Of a DNA stretch of 64,000 nucleotides, positions 34,305 through 42,023 are shown piece after piece. The stretch spans positions 222,432 to 286,431 of the forward strand of contig JAFKGD010000005.1 in NCBI GenBank assembly GCA_017307855.1, written 5' to 3'. Both the position numbers and the translations under genes were made by a program. Positions within the stretch are counted from its first letter, which is position 1, and every line of letters starts with the position of its first letter. The notes beneath the pieces were generated by a model. It was not told the origin of the DNA. It saw nothing but the letters and a program-made list of their open reading frames with translations, and made no database searches. The stretch is from Burkholderiales bacterium (GTDB taxonomy: Bacteria > Pseudomonadota > Gammaproteobacteria > Burkholderiales > Burkholderiaceae_C).

Positions 34305-35603
34305 ATGTCCGGACTGCGCGCATCGCCCGCCGCCCCGCAGCAACTGCTGAACGCGCGCCTGCCCGCCTGGCTGCTGGGCGATGCCTGGCCGCGACACGAA
34401 GGCGCACCCGCGCTCGCCCGCGTGCAGATCGAAGGCGGCCGCGTCGTCTCGGTGGTGCCCATGGATGCCGCGCCCTGCACTGCGCCCGCCTGGGACGTGG
34501 GCGGCACCCTGCTGCTGCCGGCGTTCGTCGATGCCCACGTGCACCTCGACAAGGCGTTCACCCTCTCGCGCATCACCGGCGTGCAGCCCGGCCTGCTGGG
34601 TGCGATCGAGGCCTCGTCGCGCGACGTGCCCACGTGGACGCCCGAGGACATCCGCACGCGCGCCACGCGCGGACTGCAATGGGCGCACGAATGCGGTACC
34701 ACGCGCCTGCGCACGCACGTCAACTGGTCGGAGATCGGCCCGCTGCCCATGGCCTGGCCCGTGCTGGCCGAGCTGTCGCGCCAGTGGGGCGGGCGCGTGT
34801 TGCTGGAGCTGGTGAGCCTGACCAAGCTGATCAGCTTCGCCGACGCCGCGAACGCACGCACCGTGGCGGCGCAGGTCAAGGCCACGGGCCCGCACGCGCT
34901 GCTGGGCGGCTTCGTGCATTCGTCCAACTGGGATCGCCCCTCGCTCGCGCATCTGCTCGACGCGGCGGCCGCGCAAGACCTCGACGTCGATCTCCACACC
35001 GACGAGGAACTCAATCCCGAAGCGCACGGCCTGCTGGCGGTGGCCGAACTCTCGCGCGCCATGGGCTTCGCGGGCCGCATCGTCTGCGGCCACGTGTGTG
35101 CGCTGGCGGCCATGCCCGAATCGCAGGCCCTCGCCGTGCTCGATGCCGTGGCGCGTGCGCCCATCACGCTGGTTTCGCTGCCCATCACCAACCTGCTGCT
35201 GCAGGACGCCGTCACCGGCCGCACACCGCGCCAGCGCGGCATCACGCTGGTGAAAGAGGCCCGCGCACGCGGCATTCCCCTGCTATTCGCCAGCGACAAC
35301 GTGCAGGACCCGTTCTGCCCCGTCGGCAGCTTCGATCCGCTCGAAGCCTTCGCCGCCGGCGTGCTGGCCGCGCAGCTCGACGCGCCGTTCGACCGCTGGT
35401 CCGACACGCTCTGCCGTCACGACTTCCTGGCACGCGGCAGGCCCGGTCCCGCATCGCTGGCCGGCCAGCCCGCCGACCTGCTGCTCTTCCCCGATGCCGA
35501 CGCCACCGGATTCCCGTCACGCACCGCGCGCCGCGTGGTGCTGCGCGCCGGCGTGGCGGACAGCGCACCGCCCGCGGCCTGGCTCGCACCGGCCACCGCC
35601 TGA
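34305..35603 (+). CDS. Amidohydrolase family protein, cytosine deaminase-like (copy 1)
   Basis: A 432-residue TIM-barrel amidohydrolase of the CodA type. Metal ligands: VDAHVHLDKAF (H78, H80), the His in CGHVCALAA (H263) and D331 in ASDNVQDPF; DLHTDEE (H231, E234/E235) supplies the proton shuttle. CodA-like enzymes deaminate or hydrolyse ring amidines such as cytosine, isocytosine and creatinine. It lies 26 bp after the reductase and 27 bp before the creatininase-like gene. Confidence 0.9.
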   Translation: MSGLRASPAAPQQLLNARLPAWLLGDAWPRHEGAPALARVQIEGGRVVSVVPMDAAPCTAPAWDVGGTLLLPAFVDAHVHLDKAFTLSRITGVQPGLLGAIEASSRDVPTWTPEDIRTRATRGLQWAHECGTTRLRTHVNWSEIGPLPMAWPVLAELSRQWGGRVLLELVSLTKLISFADAANARTVAAQVKATGPHALLGGFVHSSNWDRPSLAHLLDAAAAQDLDVDLHTDEELNPEAHGLLAVAELSRAMGFAGRIVCGHVCALAAMPESQALAVLDAVARAPITLVSLPITNLLLQDAVTGRTPRQRGITLVKEARARGIPLLFASDNVQDPFCPVGSFDPLEAFAAGVLAAQLDAPFDRWSDTLCRHDFLARGRPGPASLAGQPADLLLFPDADATGFPSRTARRVVLRAGVADSAPPAAWLAPATA

Positions 35604-35630
35604 TCCCGCATTCACAAGGACACCTCTTCC

Positions 35631-36488
35631 ATGCTGCACGGCTACATTCCCCCGCACCGCTTCCTGCCCTACCTGAGCTGGCCCGAGATCGCGGCGCTGC
35701 CCGACCGCGAGAACACGGTGATCGTGCTGCCCTGCGGCGCCATCGAACAGCACGGCCCGCACCTGCCCTGCAGCGTCGACACGGTGATCTCCTCGGGCGT
35801 CATCGGCGAAGCGCTCAAGCGGCTGCCGGCCGCGGTGCGCGCGTTCGCGCTGCCGCCCATCAGCTACGGCAAATCGGAAGAGCACCTGCACTTCCCCGGC
35901 ACCATGACGTTGACGGGCACCACGCTGCTATCCACCGTGATCGAGATCGGCGAATCGGTGTACCGCTCGGGCTTCCGCAAGCTGGTGTTCGCCAACGGCC
36001 ATGGCGGTCAGCCGCAGGTGCTGGAGATGGCCGCGCGCGAACTGCGCCTGCGCCACGGCGACTTCGTCATCGTTCCCTTCGGCGTCTCGCGCCTGCCCAA
36101 CGCATCGGGCAGGCAGGTGAGCGAGAAGGAGAAGAGGCTGTCGATGCACGCCGGCCATTCCGAGACCGCGCTGATGCTGGCCCTGGCCCCCGACACGGTG
36201 CACATGGACAAGGCCGAGCCCTGGTACCCGCCCGAATTCCCGATCAAGCTGCTCTCGCCCGACGGCCGCCCGGCCTGCGCCTGGACGGCGCGCGACTTCG
36301 GCCCCAGCGGCGTGATCGGCGACCCCACCTCCGCCACGAAGGAGCAGGGCGAAGAAATCCTCAGCACGCTGGCCGACAGCTGGGTGCAGGCCCTCACCGA
36401 GCTGTATGCCCTGCGCTGGATCGTGCGCGAGGAAGCCACGTGGGAGCGCGGCCAGTACACCGGCCACATCCAGCAATCCATGCCCTGA
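35631..36488 (+). CDS. Creatininase family protein (copy 1)
   Basis: A 285-residue protein with the creatininase metal motifs: AIEQHGPHLP (E39, H41), CSVDT (D50), NGHGGQ (H124) and HAGHSETA. The family includes creatinine amidohydrolase, FAPy deformylase (ArfB) and MftE, all metal-dependent C-N hydrolases on small amides. It directly follows the amidohydrolase, suggesting two successive hydrolyses. Copy 2 is at 43472-44326. Confidence 0.92.
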   Translation: MLHGYIPPHRFLPYLSWPEIAALPDRENTVIVLPCGAIEQHGPHLPCSVDTVISSGVIGEALKRLPAAVRAFALPPISYGKSEEHLHFPGTMTLTGTTLLSTVIEIGESVYRSGFRKLVFANGHGGQPQVLEMAARELRLRHGDFVIVPFGVSRLPNASGRQVSEKEKRLSMHAGHSETALMLALAPDTVHMDKAEPWYPPEFPIKLLSPDGRPACAWTARDFGPSGVIGDPTSATKEQGEEILSTLADSWVQALTELYALRWIVREEATWERGQYTGHIQQSMP

Positions 36489-36505
36489 GATGGCGCGCCG
36501 CCGCA

Positions 36506-36521
36506 CGGCCCGCCTCTTGCT
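36506..36521 (+). promoter_or_regulatory. Possible internal sigma-54 promoter before binding-protein copy 2
   Basis: CGGCCCG-CCTC-TTGCT has GG-N10-GC spacing and a perfect -12 block, with two mismatches in the -24 block. The last nine bases (CCTCTTGCT) are the same as at the module 2 promoter. No clear TTGACC dyad follows. Confidence 0.45.
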
Positions 36522-36580
36522 AAACCGCCTGTCTTGTTTCCCCATCCCTGACTGATTTGTCTGACCCAGGAGCGCTACTT

Positions 36581-37582
36581 ATGACCATCCGCCTCTCCCC
36601 CCTGGCCATGCGCGTCGCGCAGGCATTCGGTGCCACCGTGCTGGGCCTCGCGGCCACCGGCGCGCAGGCGCAGGAAAAGTTCACCTACATGACCAACTGG
36701 TATGCGCAGGCCGAGCACGGCGGCTTCTACCAGGCGGTGGCCACGGGCATCTACAAGAAGTACGGCCTCGACGTCACCATCAAGATGGGCGGCCCGCAGG
36801 TCAACATCCTGCAACTGATGGCCGCCGGCCAGGCCGACTGCATCATGGGCTCCAGCGACATGCAGATGATGCGCGCGCGCGCCAATGGCCTGCCGGTGGT
36901 GACGCTGGCCGCCGTGTTCCAGAAGGATCCGCAAGTGCTCATCGCCCACGAGGACGTGAAGTCCATCGAGGACATGAAGGGCAAGACCATGCTGATCGGC
37001 ACCACCGCCGTGCAGGGCTACTGGGCCTGGCTGAAGGCCAAGTACGGATTCACCGATTCGCAGATGCGCCCCTACACGTTCAACATCCAGCCGTTCCTGG
37101 CCGACAAGAACGTGGCGCAGCAGGGCTACCTCACCTCCGAGCCCTACGCCATCCAGAAGGCCGGCGTGAAGGCCAACACCTTCCTGCTCTCGGACAACGG
37201 CTACCCCTCCTACGCCACCACCATCTCGTGCCTGGAGAACACCGTCGCCACGCGCACCAAGGCCACGTCCGATTTCGTGAAGGCCACGATGGAAGGCTGG
37301 AAGAGCTACCTGGCCGATCCGGCGCCCGCCAACGCGCTGATCAAGAAGGACAACCCCAACATGACCGACGACCAGCTCAACCACAGCGTGGCCAAGTTGA
37401 AGGAAATGGGCATCGTCACCAGCGGCGACGCGCAGAAGCTGGGCATCGGCATCATGTCCGACACGCGCATGAAGCAGAACTACGACTTCCTCGTGAGCCA
37501 GAACCTCATCGACCCGTCCAAGATCAAGATCGAGCAGGCGTACCGGCTCGACTTCATCAAGGACGCCAAGGTGATGCCGTAA
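36581..37582 (+). CDS. ABC transporter substrate-binding protein, NMT1/THI5-like (copy 2)
   Basis: A protein of 333 residues from ATG 36581 with CCAGGAG upstream and a signal peptide ending TGAQAQ. The mature start is FTYMTNWYAQAEHGGFYQAV. It is very similar to copy 3 (shared VLIAHEDVKS, NPNMTDDQLN, ALIKKDNPNM) and less so to copy 1. It is followed directly by its ATPase and permease. The ligand is probably a small N-heterocycle such as a pyrimidine, by analogy with ThiY and other THI5-like proteins. Confidence 0.92.
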   Translation: MTIRLSPLAMRVAQAFGATVLGLAATGAQAQEKFTYMTNWYAQAEHGGFYQAVATGIYKKYGLDVTIKMGGPQVNILQLMAAGQADCIMGSSDMQMMRARANGLPVVTLAAVFQKDPQVLIAHEDVKSIEDMKGKTMLIGTTAVQGYWAWLKAKYGFTDSQMRPYTFNIQPFLADKNVAQQGYLTSEPYAIQKAGVKANTFLLSDNGYPSYATTISCLENTVATRTKATSDFVKATMEGWKSYLADPAPANALIKKDNPNMTDDQLNHSVAKLKEMGIVTSGDAQKLGIGIMSDTRMKQNYDFLVSQNLIDPSKIKIEQAYRLDFIKDAKVMP

Positions 37583-37600
37583 GGCACGGGGGCTGTCCAC

Positions 37601-38416
37601 ATGGTGCCTGACAACACGAACGCCACGCCCGCCATCGAGGTCCTCTCGGCCGAGAAGACCTACCCCAACGGGACGGTGGCGCTGCAGCCGGTCGACCTGA
37701 CGATCCAGGAGGGCGAATTCGTCACCCTGCTCGGCCCGTCGGGCTGCGGCAAGAGCACGCTGCTCAAGATGATCGCCGGCCTGCTGGAGCCCACCGACGG
37801 CCGCCTGCTGCTCTGGCGCAAGCCGGTGGAGCAGCTGCAGACGGCCGGCAGCGGCAAGAAGATGGCGTTCGTGTTCCAGGCGCCCACGCTGATGCCCTGG
37901 GCCAGCGTGCAGACCAACGTGCGCCTGCCGCTCGACCTGGCCGGCGTGCCGCGCGCCGAGGCCGATGCCCGCGTGGCCGATGCACTCGCGCTGGTGGGCC
38001 TGTCGAAGTTCGCCAAGGCCCTGCCGCGTGCGCTCTCGGGCGGCATGCAGATGCGCGTGTCGATCGCGCGCGGCCTGGTGGTCGAGCCCACGTTGCTGCT
38101 GATGGACGAGCCTTTCGGTGCGCTCGACGAGATCACGCGCCACAAGCTCGATGCCGACCTGCTCGAACTCTGGCGCAAGAAGAACCTCACCGTGGTGTTC
38201 GTGACCCACTCGATCCATGAGGCCGTGTTCCTCTCCACGCGCGTGGTCATGATGGCCGCGCGGCCGGGCCGCATCGTGGAGGAGTTCCACATCGACGAGC
38301 CCTACCCGCGCCGACCCGAGTTCATGGTCACGCCGGAATTCGCCCGCCACGCCCGCGCCCTGCAGGACAGCCTGCACCGCGCCAGCCAGCACACCGACGA
38401 GGAAACCGAGGCATGA
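37601..38416 (+). CDS. ABC transporter ATP-binding protein (copy 1)
   Basis: A 271-residue ATPase of the nitrate/taurine/THI5 group: Walker A GPSGCGKST, Q-loop FVFQAPTLMPW, signature LSGGMQMR, Walker B LLLMDEPFGALD and switch His in VTHSIHE. It overlaps the permease by 4 bp (ATGA). Residues around the signature are the same as in copy 2, and the DNA there is nearly identical, while the ends differ. Confidence 0.95.
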   Translation: MVPDNTNATPAIEVLSAEKTYPNGTVALQPVDLTIQEGEFVTLLGPSGCGKSTLLKMIAGLLEPTDGRLLLWRKPVEQLQTAGSGKKMAFVFQAPTLMPWASVQTNVRLPLDLAGVPRAEADARVADALALVGLSKFAKALPRALSGGMQMRVSIARGLVVEPTLLLMDEPFGALDEITRHKLDADLLELWRKKNLTVVFVTHSIHEAVFLSTRVVMMAARPGRIVEEFHIDEPYPRRPEFMVTPEFARHARALQDSLHRASQHTDEETEA

Positions 38417-39342
38417 ACACCGTCGCCGCAACAACCGCCGCCGGCGTCTCCACGCCCGGTGCCCCTTCCGCTGCCGTGACGGCGGCGTCATCGATGCCGG
38501 CAGCGGCGCCCGCGAAGCGCCCGCCGCCGGCGCGCGTTGCCGCCACGCCGGTGCCGCTGCTCCAACAGCCCAAGGTGCAGCGCATCGTCCTGCCACTGGT
38601 GGTGGCGATCGTGTTGCTGGGAACCTGGCAGGCACTGGTCACCGGCCTCAAGCTGCCGCCCTATCTCGTGCCGTCGCCGGTGCTGATGATGGAGACGCTG
38701 TTCACCGACTGGGCACCGCTGGGCCTGGCCCTGCTGGTGACCATGAAGATCACCGTGCTGTCCTTCGTGGTGGCGGTGGTCATCGGCGTGCTGATCTCGT
38801 TCCTGTTCGTGCAGAGCCGGATCATCGAGACAGCGTTGTTCCCCTATGCCGTGCTGCTGCAGGTCACGCCCATCGTGGCCATCGCGCCGCTGATCATCAT
38901 CTGGGTGAAGGAGCCCACGGCTTCGCTCGTGGTGTGCGCGGCGCTCGTCGCGTTGTTCCCCATCATCTCCAACACCACGCTGGGACTGCGCAGTGTCGAC
39001 CCCGACCTGCAGAGCTACTTCAAGATGAACCGCGCCTCGCGCTCGCAGGTGCTGCTGCGCCTGCGCATCCCCAGCGCGTTGCCGTACTTCTTCGGCGGCC
39101 TGCGCATCTCGTCGGGCCTGGCGCTGATCGGCGCCGTGGTGGCTGAATTCGTGGCCGGCACGGGCGGCACGGGCACGGGCCTGGCCTATCAGATCCTCAT
39201 GGCCGGCTATCAGCTCAACATCCCGCGCATGTTCGCCGCGCTGCTGCTGATCTCGCTGGCCGGCGTGTTCCTGTTCGTGCTGATGGCGTGGCTCACCAAG
39301 GTGTGCCTGGGCTCGTGGCACGCCAGCGAACTGTCGAACTAA
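38413..39342 (+). CDS. ABC transporter permease (copy 1)
   Basis: A 309-residue integral membrane protein of the BPD_transp_1 family, with about six helices after an Ala/Pro-rich N-terminal 50 residues. The EAA-like loop is FKMNRASRSQVLLRLRIPSA. The central region (LISFLFVQSRIIETALFPYA to VALFPIISNTTLGLRS) is the same as in copy 2 at protein level and nearly so at DNA level. Confidence 0.94.
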   Translation: MNTVAATTAAGVSTPGAPSAAVTAASSMPAAAPAKRPPPARVAATPVPLLQQPKVQRIVLPLVVAIVLLGTWQALVTGLKLPPYLVPSPVLMMETLFTDWAPLGLALLVTMKITVLSFVVAVVIGVLISFLFVQSRIIETALFPYAVLLQVTPIVAIAPLIIIWVKEPTASLVVCAALVALFPIISNTTLGLRSVDPDLQSYFKMNRASRSQVLLRLRIPSALPYFFGGLRISSGLALIGAVVAEFVAGTGGTGTGLAYQILMAGYQLNIPRMFAALLLISLAGVFLFVLMAWLTKVCLGSWHASELSN

Positions 39343-39376
39343 GGCCCCCACGTTCGCCCACTGCGTGTGGCTCTCT

Positions 39377-39391
39377 GCCCCCCGAGGGGGC
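39377..39391 (+). terminator. Short GC hairpin between permease and oxidase genes
   Basis: GCCCCC-CGA-GGGGGC, a perfect 6-bp stem in the 78-bp gap before the FAD oxidase. There is no T-run. Similar C-run/G-run hairpins are common between genes in Comamonadaceae; it could attenuate or stabilise the transcript. Confidence 0.35.
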
Positions 39392-39420
39392 GGCGATCGA
39401 TCTCAGGAAGGATTTGTGTC

Positions 39421-40779
39421 ATGAATGCAGCGCTTTCGCCGGTCGAGCAGATCCAGCACGAGTTGCCGGACCTGGACTGGATCACCGACGACAACCGCGT
39501 CACGCGGCTGTCGCAGGATTTCTCGTGGTTCAGCCCCGTGCTCAAGCGCGACCTGGCGGGCAAGCGCGCCGCCGCCGTCGCCAAGCCACGCAGCGAGGAC
39601 GAGATCCGCCGACTGGTGTCGGCCTGCGCCCGCCGCAAGGTGCCAATCACCGTGCGCGGCGGCGGCACCGGCAACTACGGCCAGGCCGTGCCGCTGCACG
39701 GCGGCATCCTGCTCGACATGAGCGGCTACAACGCTTTCCTGTGGGCACGACCCGGCGTGGGCCGCGCGCAGGCGGGCATCAAGCTCGGCGAGTTCGACCG
39801 CGCCGCGCGCCCCACGGGATGGGAGCTGCGCGCGATTCCTTCCACATTCAAGAGCGCGACGCTGGGCGGCCTGTTCGGCGGCGGCTTCGGCGGCGCGGGC
39901 TCGATCACCTACGGTCCGCTCGCAGCACCCGGCAACGTGCTGGGCGTGCGCGCGATGACCATCGAGGCCGAGCCGCAGATCGTCGAGCTGCGCGGCGCCG
40001 AGGCCATGCGCATGCATCACTTGTGGGGCACCAACGGCCTCGTGCTGGAGATCGAGGTGGGCCTGGCGCCCGCGCTGCCGTGGGCCGAGACCATCGTGGT
40101 GTTCGACGACTTCGACCAGGCGCTGGCGTTCGGCGACGCGGTGGCCCATGCCACCGGCGTCGTCAAGAAGGAGATCTGCTTCCTGGCCGATCCCATTCCG
40201 GCCTATATGCACACGCTGGCCGACCACCTGCCAGCGGGCAAGCACGCCATCCTGCTGCTGGTGGCCGAGTACTGCCGCGAGACGACACTGGAGATGGCCG
40301 CGCAGCACGGCGGCGAGGTCACCTACGACAAGTCGGCCGACGAAGCCGCCGCCAGCGGACGCACGCTGGTCGAATACGGCTGGAACCACACCACGCTGCA
40401 CGCGCTCAAGGTGGACAAGGGCCTGACCTATCTGCAGAGCAGCTTCACGCCGGGCGAGCACCTCGAGCAGGTGAGCCGGATGGAGAAGCTGTTCAAGGGC
40501 GAGGTGCTGATGCACGCCGAGTTCCTGCGCAACGGCGCGGGCCTGACGACCTGCACCGCCTTGCAACTGGTGCGCTACACCACAGAGGAGCGGCTGCGCG
40601 AGATCATCGCCATCTACCGCGCCAACGGCGTGCGCATCAACGACCCGCACACCTTCATCATCGAGGAAGGCAAGGCCGGCGGCGACCTCGACCCGGAGAT
40701 CGTGGCCACCAAGCGCCGCTTCGATCCGCTGGGCCTGCTCAATCCGGGGAAGATGCGCGCCTGGCCGTACGAGGGCTGA
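39421..40779 (+). CDS. FAD-binding oxidoreductase, PCMH/GlcD type (copy 1)
   Basis: A protein of 452 residues from ATG 39421. The N-terminal half is a VAO/PCMH-type FAD domain: TVRGGGTGNYGQAVPLHGG for the pyrophosphate, STFKSATLGGLFGGGFGGAG and SITYGPLAAPGN. The C-terminal half ends FDPLGLLNPGKMRAW, typical of GlcD-like oxidases. No obvious histidine for covalent flavin. Same length as copy 2 (47165-48523). Likely oxidises a hydroxy or dihydro-heterocyclic intermediate; substrate unknown. Confidence 0.9.
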   Translation: MNAALSPVEQIQHELPDLDWITDDNRVTRLSQDFSWFSPVLKRDLAGKRAAAVAKPRSEDEIRRLVSACARRKVPITVRGGGTGNYGQAVPLHGGILLDMSGYNAFLWARPGVGRAQAGIKLGEFDRAARPTGWELRAIPSTFKSATLGGLFGGGFGGAGSITYGPLAAPGNVLGVRAMTIEAEPQIVELRGAEAMRMHHLWGTNGLVLEIEVGLAPALPWAETIVVFDDFDQALAFGDAVAHATGVVKKEICFLADPIPAYMHTLADHLPAGKHAILLLVAEYCRETTLEMAAQHGGEVTYDKSADEAAASGRTLVEYGWNHTTLHALKVDKGLTYLQSSFTPGEHLEQVSRMEKLFKGEVLMHAEFLRNGAGLTTCTALQLVRYTTEERLREIIAIYRANGVRINDPHTFIIEEGKAGGDLDPEIVATKRRFDPLGLLNPGKMRAWPYEG

Positions 40780-40954
40780 ATTCCCCAGGCATTCGGATTG
40801 GCACTGCGCCGGCGCATGGCGCAGCCCGGTGGGGCTCGCGAGCGGGTTCTCAGGCAACTCTCTCGTTCGTCAACTATCACCCAGGCCCCTGCCAACCTGC
40901 TCGATCGCACTTCTTGCTGACCCGCGACCCCCTCGTGTGATCCCACACCATGCA

Positions 40955-41198
40955 GGCCCAGGCGGGTGGGCCGGGGGGCAGTGCGCCTGTGAAGCGCCGA
41001 GGCGCGCAGCGACACCGGCCGCGCGCCTGCCGAAGGACAGGCGCGCTTCGTCATCTGACTTGCGGCAGTTGTTGAGCGCAATGAGCGCAGCGAATGCAGC
41101 GAGTTCTGCCGCACGCCGGTGTCGCGAGCACCGCAGGGCAGTCGGCGCAGCCGACCGCTTCACTCGAAGCACTGCGCACCGGCCCGCCCGCCTGGGCC
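40955..41198. repeat. 244-bp foldback (MITE-like) intergenic element
   Basis: This lies in the 510-bp gene-free gap 40780-41289 between the oxidase and TetR copy 3. Outer 20-bp arms (40955-40974 and 41179-41198) pair with one mismatch; CAGTGC/GCACTG and TGAAGCG/CGCTTCA pair next. An 11-bp perfect pair (41009-41019 with 41115-41125) and an 8-bp pair (41061-41068 with 41106-41113) continue to a 37-nt loop. The whole can fold into one long hairpin. No transposase gene. The rest of the gap (40780-40954 and 41199-41289) shows no gene. Confidence 0.7.
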
Positions 41199-41289
41199 GG
41201 CCCCCACGGCACGCGTTCATCCATAAGCACGCCACCCCCCTGCTACCATCTGCCGCGCCTGCGTCGGCCCGCGCCGCGCGGGCGACCGC

Positions 41290-41976
41290 ATGACCGCCCG
41301 CCCGAACGACCGCCCCTCCGACGACACGCCACCCGACAACGGCCGCGCCACGCGTGGCCCGCGGCCGGAGCGCCAGAGTCGCAAGCGCGTGATGGCCGTC
41401 ATCCGGGAGGCGGCCATCGCCGAATTCAGCCTGCACGGCTTGAAGGGCACCTCCACCCAGGCCATCGCCGAACGCGCCGGCCTCACCAAGCCCCAGCTGC
41501 ACTACTACATCAGCGGCAAGGAGGCGTTCTACGCCGAACTCCTCCAGTCGGTGATGATGGCCTGGAAGCTGGAGTTCGCGCCCGCCCATCTCACGCGGCC
41601 GGCCGACATCCTGGCCAACTACGTGCGCGCCAAGCTCGACCACGCGTTCGACCACCCCGAGGTCTCGCGCATCTTCACGCGCGAAATCCTGGACGGCGGC
41701 CACAACCTCGGCCACTACTGGCCCAATGCGCGCGCCTGGGTGCAGGGCGAGGTGGACGTCATCAACGGCTGGATCGCGCGCGGCCTCATGCCGCCGATGA
41801 ATGCGCACCTGCTGCTCATGAACATCTGGGCCATGACGCAGCACCACGCGGATTTCGCGCTGCAGATGCGCGAAATCTGCGGTGACGGCACCGGCGCGCC
41901 GCCGTTCGACCGCGCCACCGTGGTGCACGAGCTCACCACCTTTGTGCTTCGCGGGTGCGGGTTGTCGCATTCCTGA
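41290..41976 (+). CDS. TetR/AcrR family regulator, RutR-like (copy 3)
   Basis: A 228-residue protein, close to copy 2 (32844-33545): shared KGTSTQAIAERAGLTKPQLH and SRIFTREILDGGHNL; the ligand domain has MTQHHADFALQMREI. It is followed within 66 bp by the third TTGACC/GGTCAA operator and the second amidohydrolase operon. A long foldback repeat lies upstream. Confidence 0.9.
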   Translation: MTARPNDRPSDDTPPDNGRATRGPRPERQSRKRVMAVIREAAIAEFSLHGLKGTSTQAIAERAGLTKPQLHYYISGKEAFYAELLQSVMMAWKLEFAPAHLTRPADILANYVRAKLDHAFDHPEVSRIFTREILDGGHNLGHYWPNARAWVQGEVDVINGWIARGLMPPMNAHLLLMNIWAMTQHHADFALQMREICGDGTGAPPFDRATVVHELTTFVLRGCGLSHS

Positions 41977-42023
41977 CACGCTCCGCTGACAGCGGCCGCT
42001 TTTAAGGGGTTTCCCTTTGGGCT

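Noticed and set aside
40780-41289. Transposase remnant next to the foldback element
   Set aside because: No frame in the gap resembles a transposase; only the palindrome is visible.
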